NCBI RefSeq assembly: GCF_000711825.1
Contig: NZ_JONJ01000003.1
Span: 1 to 64,000 of the forward strand
DNA length: 64,000 nucleotides
DNA from: [Clostridium] aminophilum DSM 10710
GTDB taxonomy: Bacteria > Bacillota > Clostridia > Lachnospirales > Lachnospiraceae
Direction: 5' to 3'
In this document: positions 17,033 through 24,357 of the stretch, one piece after another
How the letters are laid out: the number at the start of each line of letters is the position of its first letter
Position numbering within the stretch: the stretch's first letter is position 1
The notes under the pieces: model-generated
Told to the model about the DNA's origin: nothing
What the model saw: only the letters and a program-made list of their open reading frames with translations
Databases searched by the model: none
Translations under genes and position numbers: made by a program

Positions 17033-17080
17033 TTCTCCTATTTATTCGACGATAATAGGATAAAAATGGGGATAGGAGAA
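17033..17080. repeat. Inverted repeat between the Fic gene and the next gene
   Basis: TTCTCCTAT at 17033-17041 and ATAGGAGAA at 17072-17080, nine-base perfect arms 30 bases apart, just after the Fic stop. The core CTCCTA also occurs in the Fic operator arms at 15887, so it may be a second site for the same regulator. Confidence 0.45.
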
Positions 17081-17119
17081 AAACATGAAGTATATTATTA
17101 AGATAGGGAGGATGGCAAA

Positions 17120-17511
17120 ATGCCTTTAAGAACAGAGGATCAGGTTAGAAATGAAGCAGGTATAACACTTGGGTTTATAGATGCAAGCGGAAATAATGTT
17201 GATACATCTGAGTATCTATCAGGAGTTGGGCAACTTACGACATTTATTCAATTAGGCTCAAGGCTCGGTACTACTGATTTTGCAGGAATAAGTGATAAAC
17301 CTGATGGGTGGCTTATGCCGTTTAATCAGAATGGAGTTGCGATCGTTCTTGAAACCAAATCAGAAAAGGAAGATATTTCAAAGAAAAAATGGGAGAAAGA
17401 ACTCAAAAAAAACTTTTAGAAAAAATAAAATTACGTAGAATGAGTGGAATTCCACCACAATATTTAGACTCGATAGTACGATATAGAGCCAATATAAAGT
17501 ATCGTGACTAG
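17120..17511 (+). pseudogene. Frameshifted PD-(D/E)XK-like protein (truncated)
   Basis: The first frame (17120-17419) reads TEDQVRNEAGITLGFIDASG, SRLGTTDFAGISDKPDGWLM and VAIVLETKSEKEDISKK. The spacing of the Asp in DKPDG and the E-T-K in VLETK fits a PD-(D/E)XK nuclease core. It ends inside a run of eight A (17405-17412), but shifting by one base restores a sensible frame to 17511: KLLEKIKLRRMSGIPPQYLD. So it is one coding sequence broken, or slipped, at the A tract. GGAGG precedes the ATG. Fic and nuclease genes pair in some accessory islands; function unproven. Confidence 0.5.
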
Positions 17512-17544
17512 AGGGTGATTTGTTCACTCTTTAATTTCGCATAA

Positions 17545-17607
17545 TATACCGTGCATTTCGCAAATTATCAATTGTTATTTGATATATTGCGAAATGCACG
17601 GTATAAT
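17545..17607 (+). promoter_or_regulatory. Consensus promoter inside a 61-base imperfect palindrome
   Basis: TATACCGTGCATTTCGCAA at 17545-17563 is the exact reverse complement of 17587-17605; the inner bases pair partly (TATCAA). The right arm holds the spacer of a consensus promoter, TTGATA 17579-17584, 17 bases, TATAAT 17602-17607. The palindrome therefore overlaps the core promoter of the gene at 17712 and probably is its operator. Confidence 0.75.
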
Positions 17608-17711
17608 TTATGTAAGAAACGAGCCAAGGCCCGTGCTTGAACGAGGACTAGGCACTTGCGCGATAATAAACGATGATAATTCCTGAACGATATTGCGAGG
17701 TGATGATCCAA

Positions 17712-19580
17712 ATGATGACCTGTAAAGAAAAAGCGAAAGAGTGGGGGATTTCGGTCCGGACCGTGAATGCTCTCTGCAAAAGCGGTAAGATTCCGGGTGC
17801 AGAAAAAGCAGGAAAAGAATGGATGATTCCGGATGGGACAGATAGGCCGGCAGATGGTCGGATCGTCAGTGGAAGGTACAGAAAGAATACGGGAGAGATC
17901 CCCAAAAAGCCGCTTCCGGTCGGAATATCGGATTATATCCGCGCCCAGTCCGAATACTACTATGTGGATAAGACACTGTTTATCCGCGAGATTCTGGATC
18001 GGAAGAATTATGTATCGCTGTTTACCAGACCGAGACGTTTTGGCAAAACGCTGAATATGGATATGCTCCGCGTATTCTTTGAGATTTCCCAAGAGGATAC
18101 CAGCAGATATTTTGCGGATAAGTCGATCTGGAAATGCGGACAGGAATACCGGGATCATCAGGGAAAGTACCCGGTGATTTTCCTGACATTTAAGGATGTC
18201 AAATTTGATTCGTGGGATGCAACATTTGCCAGAATTGCTCAGCTTTTACAGGAGGAATTCGGAAGACATTCCGAACTTCGGAACAGCGAAAAACTGGAGA
18301 GTTACGAGAAAGAATACTATGAGAAAATATTGAGTGGGAAGGTCAATGAAGTTGAATTGGCGGTTTCACTTCAAAGGCTTTCCGCTATGCTCTCTGTTCA
18401 TTATGGAAAAGCCCCCATCATTATTATTGATGAATATGATACCCCGATTCAGGAAGGCTATTCGAAGGATTTTTATGATGAGATCATCGGATTCATGCGG
18501 AATTTCTTCTCCGGTGGATTTAAGGATAACCGGAATCTATCCTATGGATTTCTAACCGGCATTCTGAGAATTGCACAGGAAAGCATCTTCAGTGGGCTGA
18601 ACAACCTGACGGTTAGTACGGTCATGGATGACGAATACGATTCCTTTTTTGGATTTACGGAATCGGAAGTTCATCAGATGATGGATTATTATGGCGTGAC
18701 GGACAAAGAAGAGGAATTAAAATGCTGGTATGACGGATACTTGTTTGGCAATACGGAGATCTATAATCCCTGGTCAGTGATCAATTATCTGTCGAAAGGC
18801 TGTCTTCCCCAGGCATATTGGGTGAATACGGGGAAAAACGAGATCTTAGAGGACGTGCTGAAAACTTCCACCGATGACATTTCTGAGAAATTGGAATCTC
18901 TTCTTCTTGGACAAAATGTTGTCTCCAGGATTGATCAGAATGTGGTATATAGGTCTCTTGCGGAGGATCCGGCCAATATCTACAGTCTTCTTTTGGTGGC
19001 GGGATATCTGAAGCAGGTTCGGAAAAAACTTCAGGGAGACGGAACTTGGATTTGTGAAGTATCGATTCCGAATCGAGAGATTGCGGTGGTATATAAGAAT
19101 GAGATCCTGTCCCATTTGATGCGGATCGGTGCAATGGGACGCGCAACAGCGAATATGATTGCAGAGAGCCTTTATGCGTTGGATTTCCAAAAACTTCAGG
19201 ACGGTATCGGAGAATATATGAAGAAGAGCGCCAGCTTTTATGACGCTGGTGCAGAAGGGTTCTATCACGGGCTGATTCTGGGGCTGGTTGCACTGATGGA
19301 TAATCAGTATAAGGTGAGATCCAACCGTGAATCCGGCGACGGGAGATATGATATCAGCCTGATTCCGAGAACATCACAGTATCCCGGAATCATTATGGAG
19401 TTAAAAGCCGGCAGGTCTCTGGATGAGTTGGCATTGGACCGTTTGGCGAAAGAGGCGTTACATCAGATTGGTGAAAGAAACTATGAAGCGGAAATGCAGG
19501 AAGAGGGCATTTCGGAAATCCTGAAACTCGGAATTGCTTTTTCCGGGAAGAATGTGAGGATCCGGACAGAGAAAGAATGA
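17712..19580 (+). CDS. AAA-ATPase-like / PD-(D/E)XK protein with N-terminal HTH
   Basis: About 622 residues. Residues 1-40 are a MerR/excisionase-like helix-turn-helix (AKEWGISVRTVNALCKSGKI ... EWMIPDG). Residues ~68-330 are the AAA-ATPase_like domain (PF09820): DYIRAQSEYYYVDKTLFI, the degenerate Walker A RPRRFGKT (106-113) and PIIIIDEYDTPI as Walker B. The C-terminal part (GDGRYDISLIPRTSQYPGII then MELKAG) is the PD-(D/E)XK nuclease domain PF08011. Start 17712 follows GCGAGGTG; ATG 17673 and 17703 are alternatives. This family is often multi-copy in Lachnospiraceae, role unknown. Fragments of paralogues lie at 10221 and 21229. Confidence 0.88.
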   Translation: MMTCKEKAKEWGISVRTVNALCKSGKIPGAEKAGKEWMIPDGTDRPADGRIVSGRYRKNTGEIPKKPLPVGISDYIRAQSEYYYVDKTLFIREILDRKNYVSLFTRPRRFGKTLNMDMLRVFFEISQEDTSRYFADKSIWKCGQEYRDHQGKYPVIFLTFKDVKFDSWDATFARIAQLLQEEFGRHSELRNSEKLESYEKEYYEKILSGKVNEVELAVSLQRLSAMLSVHYGKAPIIIIDEYDTPIQEGYSKDFYDEIIGFMRNFFSGGFKDNRNLSYGFLTGILRIAQESIFSGLNNLTVSTVMDDEYDSFFGFTESEVHQMMDYYGVTDKEEELKCWYDGYLFGNTEIYNPWSVINYLSKGCLPQAYWVNTGKNEILEDVLKTSTDDISEKLESLLLGQNVVSRIDQNVVYRSLAEDPANIYSLLLVAGYLKQVRKKLQGDGTWICEVSIPNREIAVVYKNEILSHLMRIGAMGRATANMIAESLYALDFQKLQDGIGEYMKKSASFYDAGAEGFYHGLILGLVALMDNQYKVRSNRESGDGRYDISLIPRTSQYPGIIMELKAGRSLDELALDRLAKEALHQIGERNYEAEMQEEGISEILKLGIAFSGKNVRIRTEKE

Positions 19581-19609
19581 TTATTTGAGAATCGTTTCTT
19601 GGATCTTTT

Positions 19610-19618
19610 TGCTATAAT
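19610..19618 (+). promoter_or_regulatory. Extended -10 promoter of the three-gene cassette
   Basis: TGCTATAAT at 19610-19618 (TG-n-TATAAT), 62 bases before the first cassette start and 30 after the AAA-ATPase gene stop. No clear -35 box. Confidence 0.5.
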
Positions 19619-19679
19619 AGTTAATGGTCATGGCAGTAAATGAATATGAATAACTATATTTGGCAGATAAGGGGATTTC

Positions 19680-20372
19680 ATGAAAACATATGTCTGGTGT
19701 GAAGATTCCGGAGCGGGATATGAGTTTTGGCGATATATTTTTAAAGTGATTCAAGGGGACGCAAAAGTCGAGTCAAAAGGAAACAACACAGAGTTAAGGA
19801 AATCCGTTGAACAGATCGGAAATGACGGGGCTGAATATTATGTTATTATGGATATGGCGGTAGACAATCCTGACGTTTTGCGTGAACTGAAACGATTAAA
19901 CACGCTTGCCTCCGGGAAGCATAATGTTCATATCCTGAAAATTCATTCTTTTGAGTTTGTGTTATTATCCTTTAAATGGTTGGAAGACTGGGTTTTTGCA
20001 AAAGAAGACGAGTTGAAAAAGAAAAGGGAAAAACTTCTTAAAGCAAGAAGGCTGTTTTTACAATTGGTTGAATACGGGTTAACTCAAGAAGAACGTTCAA
20101 GATTCTTGGCATTGACCGGGTATGATGAAAATAAAAATTCAGAGCAGATGGCGGCAGCCCTTTTAAGAGATATTACGCGCAATACCGGATTTGAGACCAA
20201 CAAAGGGAAATTGGGTGAATGCTTTGTGAATGACTGCTGTACATGGGAAAACAGGCAGAAAGATGATATCTGTGGATTGAACGACAGTCGTTTAGATTCA
20301 AACGAAAAAATAAATCAGTTAGTACAATATTCTGTTCTACGGAATACGTTACAAGAGGTGAGGCTTTTATGA
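19680..20372 (+). CDS. Unknown protein, possibly TOPRIM-like (cassette gene 1)
   Basis: 230 residues, no family recognised with confidence. The N-terminal half, TYVWCEDSGAGYEFWRYIF and YYVIMDMAVDNPDVLREL, has a strand-end acidic pair (Glu8) and a later D-xxx-D (Asp58, Asp62), the order seen in TOPRIM nuclease/primase folds such as OLD proteins. That is a guess. Residues ~110-150 are strongly charged and helical. A possible Cys cluster lies at CFVNDCCTW. AAGGGG precedes the ATG. The stop overlaps the next start (ATGA at 20369-20372), so gene 2 is translationally coupled. Confidence 0.6.
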   Translation: MKTYVWCEDSGAGYEFWRYIFKVIQGDAKVESKGNNTELRKSVEQIGNDGAEYYVIMDMAVDNPDVLRELKRLNTLASGKHNVHILKIHSFEFVLLSFKWLEDWVFAKEDELKKKREKLLKARRLFLQLVEYGLTQEERSRFLALTGYDENKNSEQMAAALLRDITRNTGFETNKGKLGECFVNDCCTWENRQKDDICGLNDSRLDSNEKINQLVQYSVLRNTLQEVRLL

Positions 20373-20809
20373 TTACGGTATATAAAGAAAATGCCATACC
20401 AAAAAACATGGATTTGATTCGATTTAACGATTTGTTTTTTAATAAGTATACTGCGGAAAAACTGGATGAGAGAGCGGTAAATATCATTTACACGATCGAC
20501 CATTCGAAAATGATGGATCAGTTTTCTTTTCAATCCAGATTTGACGGCTGTCTACTGAATATCGATAAACTCTCCTCCGGGTGCAAAACAGTTCTAAACG
20601 TGATGTACAATGAGGATAAAGTTTTTGATATCCGAGAGTGTGGGGAAAACGCGGTGGATGCAATTTATGAGTTGGGTTCCGGAAATATTACATGCAAGTA
20701 TCCTTTAATATCTTTTGAAATGAAAAAAGTTGTTGCGATTGACAAACGTGGAAGCAGAGAAATCGATTCCTATGAATCATTAAAAGAGTGGTGGTCAGAT
20801 GAAGATTAA
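20369..20809 (+). CDS. DUF4869-like protein (cassette gene 2)
   Basis: 146 residues. The central LSSGCKTVLNVMYNEDKVFD and the following RECGENAVDAIYELGSGNIT resemble the DUF4869 family of Clostridia, where a L-SGG-KT stretch and C-G-N-ELG series recur. Function is unknown in the family. GAGGTGAGG precedes the start, which overlaps gene 1; its 3' end overlaps gene 3 by 11 bases. DUF4869 genes tend to sit beside a small ATPase, as here (family knowledge, from memory). Confidence 0.6.
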   Translation: MITVYKENAIPKNMDLIRFNDLFFNKYTAEKLDERAVNIIYTIDHSKMMDQFSFQSRFDGCLLNIDKLSSGCKTVLNVMYNEDKVFDIRECGENAVDAIYELGSGNITCKYPLISFEMKKVVAIDKRGSREIDSYESLKEWWSDED

Positions 20810-21230
20810 GCCGGTTATAACGAATAGAATTCAGACAAAACACACTTCTTATGACGTGGATTTCGAACTGGTTCAAAATATTACGTTTATTGCAGGAGAT
20901 TCCGGTGTGGGAAAAACCGCTGTGTTTTCTTTTCTTCAGGAGTTGGCTGCGGAAGATAAGAGAATAAAGTGTTTCAATTTTCTTGATCAGAATAAAGGTT
21001 ACAAACAGGCGATAAAGAATTCTAAGAACAAGTTGGTTGTGATCGATAATGCGGATCTTCTCTTAAATGATGAGTTTCGTCTGTTTATATCGAAAGATAT
21101 GAACAATCAATATATCATTTTCGGAAGAAATCCAAGCGGGCTGTTATTACAGGCGGATGAGATCTTTGAACTGAAAAGTGAGACAAAAGAAGGACGTACC
21201 AGATTTTACATAGGATATGCCTTCGGATGA
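20799..21230 (+). CDS. Small P-loop ATPase (cassette gene 3)
   Basis: 143 residues. Walker A GDSGVGKT at 33-40 follows a strand (VQNITFIA); Walker B is LVVIDNAD at 79-86. The protein then reads YIIFGRNPSGLLLQADEIFE, resembling the sensor-1 strand and downstream region of very small AAA/ABC-like ATPases. There is no lid domain or second nucleotide site, so it probably acts with genes 1 and 2. Start 20799 lies inside the end of gene 2. Confidence 0.7.
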   Translation: MKIKPVITNRIQTKHTSYDVDFELVQNITFIAGDSGVGKTAVFSFLQELAAEDKRIKCFNFLDQNKGYKQAIKNSKNKLVVIDNADLLLNDEFRLFISKDMNNQYIIFGRNPSGLLLQADEIFELKSETKEGRTRFYIGYAFG

Positions 21231-21286
21231 AACTAGGGATCGCCTTCTCCGGGAAGAATGTGAGGATTCTGACGGAGAAAGAATGA
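21229..21286 (+). pseudogene. 3' end of another AAA-ATPase-like gene
   Basis: 58 bases match the last 58 bases of the gene at 17712 (19523-19580). Most differences are synonymous (KLGIAFSGKNVRI-L-TEKE then TGA), so this is the relic of a diverged paralogue, not a fresh target duplication. The three-gene cassette is thus bracketed by two AAA-ATPase gene ends. Confidence 0.75.
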
Positions 21287-21309
21287 TTTTTGATGATCTG
21301 AACTACATA

Positions 21310-22827
21310 CTATTTATGGCTTAGACCGTTCATCCGCTCTTTTGCCGGTTCATATCCATACTTTGCAGCGAGGGAATAGAATTCCCTCGCTTTTTCGTTC
21401 TGCTTGTTCAGCTCATACCAAATGCCGAGGTTGTAGGCGGCAAGAAAAGAACCTGTCCCGGCAACGCCGGCGCGGTCCGGCTGCTCGCCGATGGCAAGGC
21501 AGGCCTGATAGCACTGCTCGATCATCGGCAGACGGGAACTGCGATGCTCCAGATCCTGAAGAATATATTTGGTGTAGAAATTGCCGCAGAAGAAATAAAA
21601 ATCCGTGCTGTCGGCAAAGAGATCGGAGGTGAGTCCGATGATCTTCTCGGCCCGGTTTAAGGTGGCATCGGTTCCGATCTCCATCAGGGTATAGAGATAG
21701 CGCAGGATCCCGTCGAAGATATAAACCGGGAGTGATGGCTTAGCAGCATTGTTTTGAGAATCGTCGACTCTTCCAGAGTTTGTCAAATCGTTCTTAATCT
21801 GACCGGCATTGCTCTGACTATTGTTGTTCTGATCGGGGGAATTGGAAGCTTCTGCACCGAGTTCCATTTGCGGGTCGTTAGACAAAAGTTCTGTGACCGC
21901 TGCGAAAAACTTTTCAAAGTATGGCAGACTTTCCGAAAGTCTCTTCAGATTCCGAAGCGTGATGGCGGTCTGGTACTGAAGATAGCTGTCTTCCGGGTCA
22001 TTCTCAAGGGCCTGAAGGAGATACTGAAGGTTTCTCTCGCCCTTTCCCAGGCCGTCATGGAGATAGCCGTCGTGATCGGCGATCACCGGCGCCTGGACGC
22101 AGATAGAGTGCTTTGTCGGCTGCTCATGGATGATGCCGCTGTAGCGGGTGCCTTTCGGGAAAATGCGCTCGCAGAGCTCCCGGGAGCAGCGGAGAGCCGA
22201 TTTATCCATATCGAATGTGGATTCCGGTTTGCAGACACAGTCGGACGTTTCGACGACCGGTGTGTTCCGAGTGCGGAGATCGTCCAGACATTTGGATGAG
22301 TTTTGTGACGACTGACCGGAAGAGGTAGCATGCTGTGAAGCCTGAGTATCCCGATACCAGTCATTTCGAATAAACATTGCGGCCCAGTCGTTATCGTATT
22401 TTGAAGTCATGCGCACGGCAAACTCATGCAGCGAATCGTAGGAGCCGGAGAGGACATACTCATCGGCGTCGAGGACGAAATGGATGTCGGCGCCGAGTTC
22501 CTCCGCGCGCTCGAGGGTGAAGTTTCGCGCCGCAGAAAAGTCATTGCACCATGGAAAATCATAGACCTGAACCGGCGGACGGTTTGGACCGTGAGTTTCG
22601 GAAGGGCTTTCGGAAGGGCTTTCGGAAAGGCTTTTAGAGTGGCTTTCGGGAAGAGGTGCGTCGTTGTCATCGAAATGACGGCGAAATTCTTCAATGATCT
22701 CTTTGGTTCGGTCGGTGGAGCCGGTATCGGCGATGACGATCAGATCCACCAGCGGTGCGGCTGCGAGGAGACACCGGAGGAGGCTGCGCTGTTCATTTTT
22801 CACGATAAGAGAGAGAGCAATTTTCAT
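21310..22827 (-). CDS. GT2 glycosyltransferase with TPR-like C-terminus (second copy)
   Basis: About 505 residues. N-terminal GT2 domain: MKIALSLIVKNEQRSLLRCL, VIADTGSTDRTKEII, WCNDFSAARNFTLE and VLDADEYV. A low-complexity Ser-Glu-Pro insert (SLSESPSESPSETHG, from 12-base DNA repeats near 22600) sits in the first loop. The C-terminal half is TPR-like, ending ELNKQNEKAREFYSLAAKYG. The start at 22827 is chosen over 22953 because AGGGGA lies about nine bases upstream; the extra 42 residues of the longer frame are non-conserved. Same architecture as the gene at 606; acceptor unknown. A C-terminal scrap of this family is at 10339. Confidence 0.85.
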   Translation of the reverse strand: MKIALSLIVKNEQRSLLRCLLAAAPLVDLIVIADTGSTDRTKEIIEEFRRHFDDNDAPLPESHSKSLSESPSESPSETHGPNRPPVQVYDFPWCNDFSAARNFTLERAEELGADIHFVLDADEYVLSGSYDSLHEFAVRMTSKYDNDWAAMFIRNDWYRDTQASQHATSSGQSSQNSSKCLDDLRTRNTPVVETSDCVCKPESTFDMDKSALRCSRELCERIFPKGTRYSGIIHEQPTKHSICVQAPVIADHDGYLHDGLGKGERNLQYLLQALENDPEDSYLQYQTAITLRNLKRLSESLPYFEKFFAAVTELLSNDPQMELGAEASNSPDQNNNSQSNAGQIKNDLTNSGRVDDSQNNAAKPSLPVYIFDGILRYLYTLMEIGTDATLNRAEKIIGLTSDLFADSTDFYFFCGNFYTKYILQDLEHRSSRLPMIEQCYQACLAIGEQPDRAGVAGTGSFLAAYNLGIWYELNKQNEKAREFYSLAAKYGYEPAKERMNGLSHK

Positions 22828-22917
22828 ATTGGTTCCCCTTTCCGCGGGTCTTTCTGCGGTTTGCTTTGTGGAAGATTCTGCAGTTCGTTTTGCGAAAGAT
22901 TGGGCGGATTTTTCTGC

Positions 22918-22948
22918 GAAAAGCCTGCCCCTGAAGGAGCAGGCTTTA
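22918..22948 (-). terminator. Terminator-like hairpin between two leftward genes
   Basis: AAGCCTGCCCC and GGAGCAGGCTT form a ten-pair stem around a TGAA loop; read leftward it is followed by TTTTCG. It probably limits read-through from the peptidase gene into the glycosyltransferase gene. Confidence 0.55.
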
Positions 22949-22986
22949 ACCATAATATTCGATTTCCGGTTCGATTTCCGTACGGA

Positions 22987-23110
22987 TTATTCGGTACTTT
23001 TGTTTTCGCACTTACTATTCCGCATATATTATTCGGCACTTTTGTTTTCGCACTTACTATTCCGCACATATTATTCTGTGCTTTCTGTTTCCGTGCTTAC
23101 TGTTTCCATA
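22987..23110. repeat. 42-base tandem repeat, about three copies
   Basis: Units at 22987-23028, 23029-23070 and 23071-23110. The first two differ by only three bases; the third is diverged and overlaps the last codons of the peptidase gene. They start TTATTCGG or TTATTCTG. Confidence 0.8.
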
Positions 23111-24020
23111 CTTCCCACAGCGGTCCGCCGTCCTTATCCGGGCCTTTCATCTGCGAGAGAAGAGAGTTCAGATCCCAGGCTTTGGTGCAGTTGTCGAAGC
23201 GGTTCGAGTCAGCGATCATGACAGAGCCGTCCGGATTATGCTGGGCAATGATGATAAAGTGGCCGTTGTTCGTCAGGTCTCCCTTTCCCATGAGGGCAAC
23301 CAGGAGATGGCCCTGATCGAGAGCGGCATGAACGCGCTCCGGTGTTCTCTCGGTGACCGGTGCAACCTGCATTCCGTATGCAGTCAGGGCGTTCGGAATC
23401 AGACTGTGGTAGGAGCCGCCGCCCATGGCATACTGATTGTTGGCGAGCGCCCACTCGGCGATGGTAACCGGGGAAACGCCGTTATCCATAGAGTTGAAGC
23501 TGTTGACGATCATGGAGACAACCGTCGGGCCGCAGCCATAGCGTCCGAGACGGTCTCGGCCGCCGATCATATATCCGGTCCAGTGGCTGTCGCCCTGGTT
23601 GAAGTAGAGCATCGGACCCATGGCGGTATCCAGAATCAGATTATAGTCATTATCGATGTAATGAAGTGTATTCGGAAGATTGATCGGATGAAGCTGGCCG
23701 TCCGGGCCTTCCTCATAGATCAGAGGACTTCCGTCTTCATTCTTGGTCGGATGATTTGCAAGATAGTCGGCGAGCTGCTGCTCGGCAAGCCGTGCAGCTT
23801 CCTCGGCGTCGATCAGCTCGGCATGAATTTCATTCCATTCTTCAACAAAACGTTTTGCTTCGGATGCTTTTCCTGCAGTGTAATCCGCAGCTGACTGGGT
23901 CAGTTCGCCGACAGACGGCATTTCCGGTGTTCGAAAGACAGCATAAGAGCTGACCGTCAGCGCAGCCGAGGTGACTGCGATACCGGACTTGATCATTGCG
24001 GCGATAGCGGCTTCATTCAT
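23097..24020 (-). CDS. C39-like peptidase family protein, membrane-anchored or secreted
   Basis: 307 residues. Residues 8-30 (MIKSGIAVTSAALTVSSYAV) form a hydrophobic N-terminal segment. Residues ~40-95 are Ala/Glu-rich and helical. The C-terminal ~170 residues are a Peptidase_C39_2 papain-like domain: YFNQGDSHW, RYGCGPTVVSMIVNS with the catalytic Cys, NNGHFIIIAQ with the His, and MIADSNRFDN with the Asp. Such proteins act outside the cell; substrate unknown. AAAGGATG precedes the ATG. A leader of about 130 bases with a TGC-TATACT box at 24154 lies upstream. Confidence 0.82.
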   Translation of the reverse strand: MNEAAIAAMIKSGIAVTSAALTVSSYAVFRTPEMPSVGELTQSAADYTAGKASEAKRFVEEWNEIHAELIDAEEAARLAEQQLADYLANHPTKNEDGSPLIYEEGPDGQLHPINLPNTLHYIDNDYNLILDTAMGPMLYFNQGDSHWTGYMIGGRDRLGRYGCGPTVVSMIVNSFNSMDNGVSPVTIAEWALANNQYAMGGGSYHSLIPNALTAYGMQVAPVTERTPERVHAALDQGHLLVALMGKGDLTNNGHFIIIAQHNPDGSVMIADSNRFDNCTKAWDLNSLLSQMKGPDKDGGPLWEVWKQ

Positions 24021-24153
24021 GGGTTACATCCTTTCAAAAACGAATCAAAGCATATATATCAGAAAACGTCAACACGGGATGAGGAAAAACGGCATCCCGA
24101 TAAACGGCGGCCGCCGTGAACAGACGGACACCTCCGTTGGTAAGGATAGGGAA

Positions 24154-24192
24154 AGTATAGCAGTTTTTTTGCTTTTCATGTACATTATCGGC
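24154..24192 (-). promoter_or_regulatory. Candidate promoter(s) of the C39-like gene
   Basis: Leftward: extended -10 TGCTATACT (24162-24154), and 26 bases further upstream GCCGATAA (24192-24185), the textbook sigma-28 -10, but without a good TTAT/TAAA box 15-16 bases upstream. Which is used is undecided. Confidence 0.35.
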
Positions 24193-24202
24193 TTAAAATC
24201 AT

Positions 24203-24275
24203 AAAAGAAAAGAGCTCTGCAGTCATCTGACCCTATAGATTGTCATTTATGACTGCAAAAGCTCCTTTTTCATCA
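24203..24275 (-). terminator. Terminator after cheB
   Basis: GAGCT plus GCAGTCAT (24212-24226) pair with ATGACTGC plus AGCTC (24249-24264). Read leftward the stem is followed by TTTTCTTTTA; rightward by CTTTTTC, so it may work both ways. Confidence 0.65.
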
Positions 24276-24282
24276 TAACCGC

Positions 24283-24357
24283 GTATCAATTACTGTGGTA
24301 TCAATTGCTGTGATTTCAATTGCAGCGGTATCCAATGTGGTGATATTATTGCGGCAT
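24283..24357. repeat. Five 15-base imperfect tandem repeats at the cheB 3' end
   Basis: GTATCAATTACTGTG, GTATCAATTGCTGTG, ATTTCAATTGCAGCG, GTATCCAATGTGGTG and a weaker fifth unit. They begin at the cheB stop codon and, read leftward, keep an open frame for 27 codons beyond it. Confidence 0.75.

Noticed and set aside
19523-21286. Target-site or att duplication flanking the three-gene cassette
   Set aside because: The 58-base copies differ mostly at synonymous positions, so they are ends of two paralogous genes and not a recent duplication.
22987-23110. Possible CRISPR array
   Set aside because: Units are adjoining tandem copies with no spacers, and no cas genes are present.
21754-23316. Rightward frames opposite the second GT2-TPR gene
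   Set aside because: They arise from reversed low-complexity and coding sequence; the leftward gene has full GT2 motifs and a ribosome site.
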